Shown one piece after another: positions 32,186 through 42,983 of a stretch of 64,000 bases of DNA; position 1 is the first letter of the stretch; each line of letters opens with the position of its first letter. The DNA comes from Skeletonema tropicum (lineage: Eukaryota; Bacillariophyta; Thalassiosirophyceae; Thalassiosirales; Thalassiosiraceae). The notes below the pieces were generated by a model. The model was not told the origin of the DNA, ran no database searches, and saw only the letters and a program-made list of their open reading frames with translations. Made by a program: the position numbers and the translations under genes. Location of the stretch: assembly GCA_037178625.1 (NCBI GenBank), contig CM074128.1:4278001-4342000 (forward strand). Direction: 5' to 3'.

Positions 32186-32530
32186 CGCAGCACCACACTC
32201 TTCCACGTGAACATTCTCTATGGTGAATATAATTGCCTCAATTCACGTCATCCCTTTAGCTTTGGCATCAAAGAAACACTCTGCTCATTACAAATTTACA
32301 TATCATCTTCTTCAGACCGGAGTACCATAGCCATAGCCAACAATTTTCCACACCTATCATGCGATTCCTCATTCACCTAATGTTTTCCTTATCGAGAGTC
32401 CTACCACGGAACTCACGTGCGTAGCAAATAATTGTGCCTACATATGTTCAGCGCGGCATCCAGCCCCAGCACCAAGAGCACCAGCAACCAGCAACCACTG
32501 GAAGAGACAGCGTCAAAATAAGTAGTAGCA

Positions 32531-34192
32531 ATGCATGGAATGGTGTTGGTTGTCATGCGTACACTTTTCTGCGCAATGATCATCAACAAGATGATCTTTT
32601 CCTCAATAATCACTATATGCAGCTTGGTGCTACTTTCTCCATCGCATGTAGCTTCTGCCGCCTCTACGATAGATCGTGCAGCTATAAATTGTAGCCGTGG
32701 CGGAGCTAGCATTGATGGCGACAGGAACAATAAGAGATTCAGCTTGAATCGATTGAAGCACCAACTAAATCGAACATCGCAATTGGATCGACGACGTCGT
32801 GATCCCCATATCATCAGCAAGCGCAATAAAAGTATATCAAGTAACTCAAAATCTATGAGCAGCGGTAAATCAACAACAATGTCACAACACCGAAAATCGA
32901 AGAAGATCAAAATGTACATGACTTGCATCAGCATTGTCGTTTCATGGTTGTCACTTAGCACTTTGTTTTACGCCAAATTCTATGATTGGCCTTATCCTCA
33001 AGTGAGTAACCTTTATATACACACGAATGAAGCAAAGCATCATATATAACCACCGCAAACCGCAACATCTTGTACTTACTTTTAGACAATAATTGCTAGT
33101 CATTCTTTTACGCAGTTGATGCTGGAATGTCCATTGGATTTTGTACAGAAGTTAAAGAAACTGAAGTAGCATCAAGATTGTTCACAATCGTACACATCCT
33201 TCTTGGTGCATCATGTATTGGGGGAGTGTTAGGTCTTGCTGGTCAACAGTGTCTTGGAAGGCGTGTATAACAGGAGTACTGAAATGTACAAGGTCATCGT
33301 AGAGCGATACTCCTTTGATAAAGCATTTAAAGCGGGAAATGGCAGACTATCCTACAAAGAGTTTGACGATGTGTTACAATCGAACGGATGCAATCTATCT
33401 GATACTGAGCTAAAGAAAGCATGCTCTGAGTACGATCTTGACCACAATGGCTTCATACAAGTATGAAGACTTCGATAGAATTTTTGAGGGCATCGCTAAC
33501 ATCGTTCCATCATCGCGTTACATAAACTCGCGATGGCTTCCTCTTCGTGTTGCCGCAAGAGCATTTGATTCCGTTAATTCTCTGTTTACGGATAAGAATC
33601 TTCGTATCAACAGTGATGTTTCGTGTGCTGGATAGGTATCGGGGTGGCCTGGGGAATGCGATATGGGTGGGATCCAATTACAGCTACGCATTTCGCAGTT
33701 AGTGCACTCGCTACTGGTGGTCTCACAGCTCCCACCAACAACCCAGAATCAGGATATATGGATACAGAACCAGCTCTGTTTTGTGCTCTGTATTCCATAC
33801 TAGGCATTCCGCTCTTTTCCTTCACATTGACACAGTTTGCTAGAATCTTGATAGAGAAGTACTACGCAGAGGAAGAGTATGCTCGTATTACACAACCGCT
33901 CTCTCCCTCTGAGTTTGAATTTGCAAGTCGAAGATTATGTTCGACGGATGATTCTATACATCTTTCTGATTTCATCATACTGCAACTATTCCGACAAGGT
34001 AAATTGAGTGTTGAAGAATTAGATTATATGAAAATTCAATTCAGGACATTCGATAAAGGCAGAGATGGAAGATTATCAAGAAGCGAGGCTACCCTGAGCG
34101 AACTCGACAATGACGAAAGATGGGCGCAAATTAGAAACGAAGAAAAGTTCAATAGCGGCATGTCAGCTCTAAGAGTCAATCCACAAGAATAA
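32531..34192 (+). pseudogene. Two-pore-domain channel-like gene with EF hands, frame-broken
   Basis: Exon 1 (ATG 32531 to 33005) encodes an N-terminal hydrophobic segment, a basic region and a membrane helix ending in FYDWPYPQ. An intron at 33006-33115 joins it to DAGMSIGFCTE, the first pore loop, followed by a helix (LFTIVHILLGA). A first EF-hand pair follows, one loop reading DLDHNG then FIQ and, after a frame break, YEDF. The second pore module runs from about 33625: GIGVAWGMRYGW, pore HFAVSALATGGLTAP, then an outer helix. A C-terminal EF-hand loop (DKGRDGRLSRSE) closes the protein at 34192. The layout is that of a two-pore potassium channel regulated by calcium, but both filters (SIGFC, ATGGL) depart from G-[YF]-G. 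Single-base breaks near 33225, 33462 and 33615 interrupt the frame. They could be real decay or assembly indels. Confidence 0.6.
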
Positions 34193-34212
34193 TTCGATCA
34201 TCTATAATTCGA

Positions 34213-36906
34213 TCATCTATCTTTCTTCTTGCGCTTCTTGCCCTTCTTCTCTTTTACACCAGACTTTTTCCCTGCCGCTTTTCGTTCCCGTGCTGAAGTA
34301 AATGAAGGTATTTTGGTCGGAATATTTCGAGGTTTGGTCGGCTTTGTCTCACCGACTTGTTTCAGTTTCTCTAAAACGTTTGAGCTTCGATTTCCTTCGT
34401 GCAGAGTAGCTGGTCGAGCCGTATCCATATTCATCTTGAAATCCCCAGTCAGCGTCTGGTAATGTCCCACACTGCAACATCCTTTCTACTGACCAAGAGT
34501 ATTGTTTGTGACGAATCCTCTACCCCGAATGCCAAATCTAGAGAGGGGACAACTGTAATAGTTTCTTCATCCTTGCTGCCGCTGCCATCTTCGCTCTCTT
34601 TCATCCTTACTACTGCGTTTTGCCATTGAAATTCTCCCTTCCGCAATTATCACGACCGATTCATTATCATAAAATGAGTGCCTATCTGACACACGCCGTA
34701 GGCCTTTCTCTACTTAATAGCTCTTCTTCGCTTTTGACGACTTTTCTCAGCAGGCGTAATGACGACAAACCATCACCGACAACTTCGTAGGAGTCCCTTG
34801 TTTCATCATTTCGGAGGGTTTCGTAGATATTCTGGAAGCCGCGCTTCTAAACGCGACAAATTACTCTCAGATGATTGCAGTTTACAAATCATATCCCTCT
34901 TGTACGTAGCAACCTCATTAAGCATCAATTGCGCCTCTTCAGTTAGTTGCTTTGCAGTACTGCGTTCATGTTCTAAAGCTGCCATATGACGGCGCAAGGC
35001 CTCCACAGTATCTTTCACCGTCGTTTCCCTCGCTCATGAGATCTGCTGCTCGGAGAATCACATCAGCAGGCAGCGAAGGATTACACCGAGATGCCTGCCC
35101 CGAGTGGATATGACTCGGTCGCAAATCCATAGTGAAGCTTGAATGTTGGCTTCATCATTGCACTATCAAGTATACTGTTTTGCTCACTTTCATCACGTTC
35201 TTGGCTCTCAAGCAAGACGGACGCTGACTGAAAAGCGTTCATCATCCAACGATAACGCTTTCAGCTGTGGAGAGTGCGTTGTTGCAACAATCTTACACAT
35301 ATTATCGTTGCACAGCTTTTCAAGTATAGCGGTGGATAGTGCTGCACCCGCAAAAGGGTCGGTGCCTCCGCCTAATTCGTCAAGGAGAACCAACTTTCCA
35401 CCCACATCATCAGTTGTATTCATTTTATGAATAATTGTTGAACAAGCATTCAATCTTGCCATAAGTGTTGATTCACCACTTATCAGGTCTTGGTTGTCTC
35501 CAATCTGGACAAATATGTTGTCGAAAAAATCAACTCTAACCTCGCTATTTCGTGCAGATTTCCGTACTGTGATTGGGAATGCCTAACTTGACAAAGCAGG
35601 CAGTTAATGCCGAAGCTCTTTAGAGACAAAGTCTTACCACCAGCGTTAGGACCGCTGATCATCAAAGCTTGGCTTGGAAGACTAAGATCTACTGGCACAA
35701 CATCTTGTATGCTCTTCTCCAACGCCAGTACTGGATGAACGAACTCTTTTACGTTGATGACTTGATTCAATTCCCTACCCTAGGAATTTTTCCACCCCAC
35801 TCGCATGCATACGCCGCACGTGCAAAGATGACATCCAAACGAGCTAGAGTATTCTGCGCTTGTTGCACATGTGGTGCAGCATCAATCATTGAAGCAATCA
35901 ACGCATTCGTGGTTTGCTTGTTCTAAAATTGATATCTCTTCACGAATCGTAGCCAACTGGCGATGATTGTTGATGTCGTTATCTGCAATCTTAGCTGCCC
36001 TTGATCTTTAGCAAAAGTTTGTCTTCTCTGTCACGCAGTGAGTCTAGCTCAGGAAAACGATCTCCACTGGCAAGTTGAAACTTGTATAAATTGCTACTTT
36101 CGCGTCCGATTTCAACAGTACCTGCAATGGTGTTGTATAGATTTGATATATATTCAATACATGTGCTCATTTCTACCACTACAGCAACAAGGCCAGGATA
36201 AGATGTTTTCACGCCATCTATCGACGTCCCAATTGTATGTATCTAACAGTAGTTTCACTAAGCACTCTGCCTGCAGTATTGTTTCTAGATCAATTTCTTG
36301 ATAAACATCTAATCGGTTGTTCATACACAAACCTATCCATTCATCTTCATCACTACCCGTATCTCCATTAATCAAATTAAACATTGGAGGAAGACTACTC
36401 TTCTTCTCAAAATCATTTCGACAATCGAGCATATCCATTGCCTCCTCAACAAGTCTATATTCTCGAACAGCATCTTCTACTGATGCTGCAACCGGAAAAG
36501 CATGATGCAATGTGTCGTCAAATTTTGATTCTGAATTACTATAGCTGTTGGCACCAAATTGTCGTTTTCGCCGTGATGATCTATTCGACCCGAATAGAGA
36601 TAGTTTCCGTCCTTCCTCTTCTCGAGATGGCGTTGCCGGTATCAATGCAAGAATGGATTGCTCTCCTCTCTTCGTGCAAGCATAACTTTTCAAGTGTTTG
36701 AGGAATGGAACTAAATCCAGCGAAGAATATGCATTTGATGGTATAGATTCTAGTGGTGCTGCGGAGTCGTCCAGGTATGTTCTCCTTCTTCGTATACTAG
36801 CCTTGGTAACATGGATCGTCTTGCTCATCGGCGGCACAAATGCGTCTGCAGCATTCATTAACAAAATATCTATGCCGCCGGCAATCCATGCTGTCACAAC
36901 ACGCAT
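34213..36906 (-). pseudogene. Plastid MutS2-like ATPase with many frame breaks
   Basis: Segments of a MutS2-family protein follow one another in the right order but in changing frames. The ATG at 36904-36906 opens a signal peptide ending ADAFVPP, an ASAF-like motif used for diatom plastid import. Then come the MutS2 N-terminal and core regions (YSSLDLVPFLKHL, YPGLVAVVVEM, ALIASMIDAAPH, TLARLDVIFARAAYA), the Walker A box SGPNAGGKTLSLK near 35640, the signature region FFDNIFVQIGD, Walker B VLLDELGGGTDP near 35370, and a post-ATPase coiled coil (about 35018-34806). The protein ends in a Lys-rich tail, and I see no Smr domain. MutS2 proteins act on recombination intermediates or stalled ribosomes in bacteria and are plastid-targeted in plants. 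At least seven single-base shifts break the frame without obvious in-frame nonsense changes. The gene converges on the channel gene, with 20 bp between stops. Confidence 0.65.
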
Positions 36907-37531
36907 CGTTTTCTTCTTCAGCTGATATATGTGCAGCACCACAGCTTCTCACTCGCAGTTGCCCTCAATCGTCATGTCTATGACACAGAACAGACTGTAG
37001 CTGCAGCGCTGAGCGTGGCAAGTAAGTGTGTGATTATGGTAGGTGTGCTGTGTTTGACGTGATGATAGATGTTGAGTGTGAGTCAGGGATAGGACTCAGT
37101 GTTGGAGCACACGTTGGGTAAACAGTGGGATACGAGGTAGGAGAGAACCTTCATGATGTTTCCAACAAAGAGTCTTCAGCCATTCTACCTATCTCTATTG
37201 TAATAATGCATTCACAAACACTCACAGTATATCCTAGCCGGTGAGAGTAACCAATTTAGTATTGAATTATTAACTGAGGGTCGGCACAACACATCTAACT
37301 TCTGAAGCTGGTGAGTGCAGTCAAAATTTTTGCTCAGCTTCTCCGACGGGAGTAGATATCTGTCGAGTGTCCTCAAAAACGCCGCACGGGTCAAAATGCT
37401 GTACTCCAAGCACAGCTGGAATGCGAGACTGTAGAGAACTCTCTTGCGTCACTTTGTTACGGCTATTCGGAATCCAATTGCTTGCTCTTGGTATTGCCAT
37501 TCAAAATTGTCAAAAGCGAAAGAAAAGGAGC
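36907..37531. other. Intergenic region between the MutS2-like and NRT2 genes
   Basis: About 620 bp. It presumably contains the MutS2-like promoter (minus strand) and the 3' end of NRT2. No repeats or conserved frames are visible. Confidence 0.4.
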
Positions 37532-39097
37532 TTAGGCCTTGTCTTCCTCCTCAACTTCGACATCAGGCTCAGGGACCTGAAGAGTGGTGGCGGGAGCGGG
37601 AGCAGAAGTTCCAGTCTTCTTGTAGGCGGCAATGACCTCCTCACTATCTGTACCCCAAAGAAGTCCTCTGTGACCCTTGATGCTAATGAAAGCAGTAAAA
37701 ATCCCCGATGCCAAGACGCATCCTCCCATGAGATAGAATGCCTTGATAGTATCCATTTGACGGAATCCAAGTCCGAAGCAAACAGCACCTACATTACCTC
37801 CAGCACCAACAACACCAGCAATACTTCCAGTTACCGGGGGGTTGACGTAAGGAACGATTCCATATGTGGAACCCTCAGCTGCCTGGACGACAGTGGAGAA
37901 GACAACCATGAGCACAATGGCACCGGCAAGAGAGTCGCTGTTAGCGAAGATAAAGATGAGAATACCTTCGACGACAAGTAGACCTCCCTGCCAAATGAGA
38001 CGACCTCTCATACCCATCCTAGCGTTGACCTTGTCGGACACGTATCCTCCAATACCACGAGCGAAGAGGTTCATCCATCCGAAGATGGAGGCAATAGCAG
38101 CTGCACCTGCAACAGTCTGATCAAACTTTTGTACGAAGTACATAGCAGCGGCATTGTTCATCGTGAGCTCGACACCAAAGCAGCATCCATATTGGATGAA
38201 GAGAAGCCAAGTGTTGATGTTCATCGCACCAGAACGGAAGGATGCTGCGGCAGAAATTTCAGGCATAGTACCGTTCGCCTTCATTTCCTTGTAGTTACCC
38301 TTGGGAGCATCATCGGAGATGAAGATGATGAGGAGACCGAGGCCGAATCCGACTACAGCAGGGACGATGCACACAGTTCTCCAAGCCATCTCTACCGACA
38401 ATCCAGTTTGGAAGAGAGGGAAGAGAAGTGAACCCATGACAAGCTGCGTCACACCACCACCGAGGTTACCCCATCCACCGACAAGAGCGTTGGCAGTACC
38501 GGCAACTTCTTTGGTGAACATACGACTTGTCCAAAATTGGCAGCACACGAAGGTAGACCCTCCCAAACCAATAAAGAATCGGAGAATAGCAAGGGAGGTG
38601 GCGCTGTTAACAAGACCCGTCAAGGCACACGGGATGGAAGCAAACATTAGGAGGACTCCCATAAGAATACGAGCACCAAACTTATCGCACATCGGACCAT
38701 TGATGAAACGCATGAAGATCGTTCCAAGGACAGAACAGATGTTGGAAGTCCAAATTTCTTGCTTGGTAAGACCAATTCCACCCTCCTCGATTGGCTTCCT
38801 GATGACAGGAAGGAGAGGAGCGATGGCGAACCAAATGAAGAAGGCAGTGAAGAAGCCCATCCATGAGCAGTGGAAGGCACGCATGTGAGGACGGCTGAAG
38901 TTGCACAATTTGATTTCTGTGGCTTTGTCATCTTGGTTTGGGTCGACATTGAGTGCGTAGGTCTGGTACTTCTTTATCTCGGCCTGTGGTATGTTACCGA
39001 AGATATATTAGTTAAGATGGATCGAAAGCAGGTAACACATCACGAATAGCATACATTACATATTACTCACCTGGCCGGAAGTTACTGCGGTTGACAT
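37532..39097 (-). CDS. NRT2: NRT2 high-affinity nitrate/nitrite transporter
   Basis: Two exons: 39071-39097 (only 9 codons, MSTAVTSGQ) and 37532-38983, with an 87-bp GT-AG intron between (38984-39070). They give a 492-residue plasma-membrane major-facilitator protein of the nitrate/nitrite porter group. Both family signatures are present, GGWGNLGGG in the first half and AGVVGAGGNVGA in the second, together with the MFS loop motif CDKFGAR and about twelve membrane helices. N-terminal residues IKKYQTYALNVDPNQ are characteristic of algal NRT2. The C-terminus is Glu-rich and ends in KA. It imports nitrate for assimilation; in diatoms such genes are induced by nitrate and repressed by ammonium. 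It lies divergently from the IFRD-type gene and the 660-bp spacer contains a CRE palindrome. Confidence 0.93.
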
Positions 39098-39759
39098 GAT
39101 GACTGTAGTTGGTAGTAGACGAGATGAACAAGAAGCGAATCCTATTTGCAAATGCGTTGCTTTGAGTTGTCGTACGACAAAATTATGTGCAGTATGAGGA
39201 TGTGCTTCGGCGTTGAGATTGATGTCAAAAACGACTACGTTGGGCGACAACTTCCGGCCTTCCGGACGAAGCACGTTGCTTTACATCGTGTATTTCCTCG
39301 CGGTTGGTCGATCGGTGCGGTGCGTGGTCGTGATATGCAAGTGTTTAGAGAGGTTTGTGGGGTGATTGAGGTGATGGTTGAGAAGTTATTGAAGTAAAAG
39401 GCTGGCAAGAAGGCATCCGGTACAGGATCAGAGACTGAGAATGTTCACCATAAAATTATGGACGTAAAATGATCTTAGAATTAGGGTCTCAAAATAGTGT
39501 CATAAGTTGTCATTCTTATTATTTGCTGCCCAAAGTCATCAGGCGCATGCTGCTTTCCAGGTTCTCTTTCTTTTGTAAGGTGACGTCACAACGTCACAAC
39601 GAAATGGTGACACAATCAACTTGCTTGACACCTTGACATTGATGTCAAAGATTTTTTTGCTCTTCTTCTTCCGTTTCCAGTCCATGATACTATTGACCAT
39701 GGCCATTGGCCACAAGTAGCCCCGCTTGCAGATTACAGACATTTATTACTACCTCAACA
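39098..39759. promoter_or_regulatory. Divergent intergenic region, NRT2 / IFRD
   Basis: 662 bp between two divergent start codons. It includes TGACGTCA at 39581-39588 and a second ACGTCA at 39591-39596. A 5' UTR for NRT2 probably occupies the left part. Confidence 0.5.
39581..39596. promoter_or_regulatory. CRE-type TGACGTCA with adjacent half site
   Basis: A perfect palindrome followed by CAACGTCA, 164 bp upstream of the IFRD-type ATG and 484 bp upstream of the NRT2 ATG. TGACGT elements are known to control CO2- and light-responsive diatom genes through bZIP factors. A role here is inferred. Confidence 0.4.
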
Positions 39760-41266
39760 ATGGCAAACCACGGCCGCGAAAAGAAAGTAAAACCCCAGCG
39801 ACGCAAAAAGAAGAATAAGGATGGCATAACAACCACCCAAGACAGCACAGATGATGATGGAGGCGTTTTACGTGACACCGAGCTTCCAGATGATTGGACA
39901 GTTGCAGCTACCTCTGTGGGCTCCTCCAATTTTGGATTAGATGACGATGATCTTCTACTTGAAGATATAGATGAGAATAATGTCGAGGAGGTGAACAGAT
40001 CTATTGAAGCTGCTGCGGCTGCTGCGGCACGTGCGTCAAAATTGGCAGATGCTCTGTCGGTTGCTACGACGATTACATCTGAGAAGCGAGCAACGAAGCG
40101 TGAGGGAGGTTATCGAGTCCTATTCAAGTCAATCACGCAATATGCCACTGGTAATGAAGGTATGGAAATTTTACAATCACGATGGGATAGTGTGCTAGAG
40201 GCATGCTTGTATACATTGCAGGGCAAGGGGAATTCAACTCCAGCAGAGCAATATGCAGCTTGTAGAGTGCTCGAAGCATCTTCGGTTGTGCTCGGAGAAG
40301 ATAGAGATGACATCGCAGAGAATCTTAATGACCCTTTGAAGAAGATAATCAATGCAACTGGGAGAGTAGCACAAGTACGCTCAGCAGCACTTCGATGTTT
40401 AGCCATGGTACATTTTATTTGTGGAACGAATTGCTTGGAAGAAGGGGAAGATGCGACGGCAGTCTTGGCGCTTTGCGAAAAAGTTAGCGCAGAAAGCTAT
40501 AGGGGAGAAACAGTTAGTCCACTATTACGTGCTACAGCGTTGGACTGCTGGTCGTTGTTGAGCACAACTTTTTCGGATGCATTAATTGCAGCTGGAGATA
40601 GCGACGAAGATTACAATCTAGGTAAGGGGTTGCAGTTGTTGCCATTACTGGCGGAGTGTTTGGAATCAGCGGATCAATCCTTACGACGCTCAGCGGGGGA
40701 GTGCGTCTCGTTGATACATGAATGTAGACTTAATTTGGGTATGGATGAGGAAGCTGCAGCTAAATAGAACCGAAAGAGCTTATCGGCGAGGTAGTTGGGA
40801 TGGAAGTGAGTGGGAGGTTCTAATGGATGAGGTAAAGCAACGTATTGCTGAGTTATCAGTCGAATCTGGGCACCACATGAGTAAGAAAGACAAGAAAGAA
40901 CAAAGAGCAACATTCCGAGATTTCATGTCAACTATTGTTGATGACGAGAATCCCGAAGAAATCGTGAACTGGCGAGGAGGGAAAGTAACGCTCAACTCAT
41001 GGCAAGATATCATTAAATTGAATTTCGTCCGACACTGTCTACAGGGAGGATTTCAAATCCAATTGATGACAAACGAGACGCTTCAAGCCATATTTGGAGC
41101 TGTATTTGATGGAAGCGGGATGCCATTGAATCAGTTGGAAAAGAGGATGTACATGTCCAAAACAAGTGAGGCAGCAAAGGCAGCAGACAAGGCAATGACA
41201 AAGCAACGTCGAACACGAACGAATGTAAAGAATCATTTCTTAACTGCCGACGGAGAAGATATATAA
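39760..41266 (+). CDS. IFRD-family (interferon-related developmental regulator) protein, one frame break
   Basis: The ATG at 39760 gives MANHGREKKVKPQRRKKK, a basic nuclear-type N-terminus; the frame is open upstream only through non-ATG codons. The first frame (to 40767) has the helical-repeat IFRD N-domain, including an acidic stretch and an Ala-rich helix. The C-terminal IFRD domain is in the next frame: HHMSKKDKKEQRATFRD near 40873, then SWQDIIKLNFVRHCLQGGF and the NETLQAIF region, ending at 41266. The break lies at GCAGCTAAATAG (about 40758-40767), where removing one base would join the frames. No intron fits. IFRD proteins (IFRD1/TIS7 type) are ribosome- or transcription-associated factors in other eukaryotes. 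I infer a single gene with an indel, real or technical. Confidence 0.75.
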
Positions 41267-41380
41267 ATAATAGGGTAACTTTAGAGATATAAGGAACATT
41301 GCTTTACCAGCCTGGAAGTACACCAACAGACCACGTCCACCATAAAGAAGTAGGGAGCAAGGGAAGGAGGAGAAATTGTT

Positions 41381-42187
41381 ATGGAAAGGCTTAAAAAGAT
41401 CTACATACGTCGGATTAAGTACTCCAGAAAGAGGCCCAACATGCTGATATCTTTCATCTTCTCGGGATCGGCTCCCGCCAAGATCGCATGGCGTATGGCG
41501 CTGGCACATGGCAGGAACGTTGTTGATTCGCTCATAAATCAACAAATCTCGCAAGATACAATAATAGAAACAATAGAAACCATGCTGAAAGATATCAAAG
41601 ATTACTCCGCCGAAGAAGTTGGCTTATGGGTCACAGCTCAAGGGTTAGACCCCTCCAAATTCGTGTCGGAAGGAGTCGATGGCGATCTTCTCCTCTCATT
41701 ATCCATCGACGACTTCAAGAACGATCTCGGCCTATCTAGTTTACAAGCAAAGAAGGTGATGAAGAACATTGAGTTCTCCAAGAACCTCGCCGGAGGTAAT
41801 GGAGGCGGAGAAGACGATGAAAAGGTGAAGGAGTTGGAGGCCAAAGTAGAAACATTGGAGGATGATGTGAAAGCAAAAGATGCCGAGATTGCAGAGCTGA
41901 AGAAGAAGATGGAAGAATTGAAGATGGGAACACAGAAAGCTGTTGCACCTACACCCACCCCAGCTCCAAAGCCAGCTCCAGCTCCAGCTCCAGTTCCTCG
42001 TCAGCACCGAGGACCAGGCGTAGTGGGAGGTGCTGCAAGAGGCGCCGCTGGTGGAGCTATGAGAGGAGCAATCGCTGGCGCAATTCTCCCAGGTATGGAT
42101 GCAGCAGACGGTGCAAAAGCTGGAGCTGCTGTTGGTGCGACAACTGGAGGATTGCGTGGTATTCGTGGACGTCGGCGCTTCGGTTGA
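41381..42187 (+). CDS. SAM-domain protein with coiled coil and glycine-zipper tail
   Basis: 268 codons from ATG 41381; an alternative start at ATG 41582 would begin directly before the SAM domain and may be the real one. Residues about 71-130 are a sterile alpha motif: VGLWVTAQGLDPSKF, DGDLLLSLSIDDF and LGLSSLQAKKVM. A heptad coiled coil (VKELEAKVETLEDDV) follows at about 140-185, then an Ala/Pro linker, then a Gly/Ala tail with regular small residues (GGAARGAAGGAMRGAIAGAI) at about 212-262, resembling a glycine zipper that inserts in membranes or self-associates. A scaffold linking oligomerisation to a membrane is plausible. The partner and pathway are unknown. Confidence 0.7.
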   Translation: MERLKKIYIRRIKYSRKRPNMLISFIFSGSAPAKIAWRMALAHGRNVVDSLINQQISQDTIIETIETMLKDIKDYSAEEVGLWVTAQGLDPSKFVSEGVDGDLLLSLSIDDFKNDLGLSSLQAKKVMKNIEFSKNLAGGNGGGEDDEKVKELEAKVETLEDDVKAKDAEIAELKKKMEELKMGTQKAVAPTPTPAPKPAPAPAPVPRQHRGPGVVGGAARGAAGGAMRGAIAGAILPGMDAADGAKAGAAVGATTGGLRGIRGRRRFG

Positions 42188-42983
42188 ACAAACGCATATC
42201 TGCTGCAAGTTTAAAGAGATGTAGACATGTAAACAGGTGTTGCGTTTCAGTGCAGCACATTCATATGAAAAAGCTTCAAAATAGTAGGAGAGGAATCCTC
42301 CTTCTTAAAATGATATGCAGTCTGCAGATACATAGTAGCCGATGCAATTAGGAAATTTAGTTTAATCAAGAAATAAAGTAACAAGAAGTTGATGTACGTC
42401 TGCTGGGTTCATAGGACGAAGATATCTATCATAGTTGATTGATACATGCCAATCCATCAACATGTCTACTGCTTTGGAGTGGCTACTTTATTTCCCTTAT
42501 TGCACTCTAGTTGATGCAATCAAGAGAGGCATACAATCTACTTATTCAAATCGGGTATGATAAGTGATAAGGAGGTGCGAGCGATGTACTTGTCTGAACC
42601 TTCAGACTTGACCTCTGAAATGCCGCAGTATGAAGTGCTGATACTGTTACCCTGAAATCAGCATTCAGATCTATCTGTACGATGCATGATGCACTCTTTC
42701 CTTGCCTACTCTAGAGAGAGGAACTACTTTGCCTGATTGCTTTGCTTGGCTGGTGGATGCCAGTGGGGATCTGTCGAATATATCCAATATTGGTTATTTG
42801 TTTTGGATCTTGGTTATCTGTGAGAGCGAGAAAGCTGCAACTCTAATTTAGTGCTTGTGACCTTCGCGCTCACGACCTTCAATTCACATTTTTATTATTT
42901 TGTACTTACTCCATCCACATCCACATCATAGCCGCCATCTCCAGCCTCCAACCCCCAGCTCAACAATAAGCAACAAACAAACA
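42188..42983. other. Gene-free spacer upstream of the glutathione peroxidase
   Basis: About 800 bp without supportable frames. It should contain the SAM-protein 3' UTR and the peroxidase promoter. Nothing else recognised. Confidence 0.4.

Noticed and set aside
32413..32961. 182-codon minus-strand frame
   Set aside because: It lies opposite exon 1 of the channel gene and shows no recognisable family; a shadow frame.
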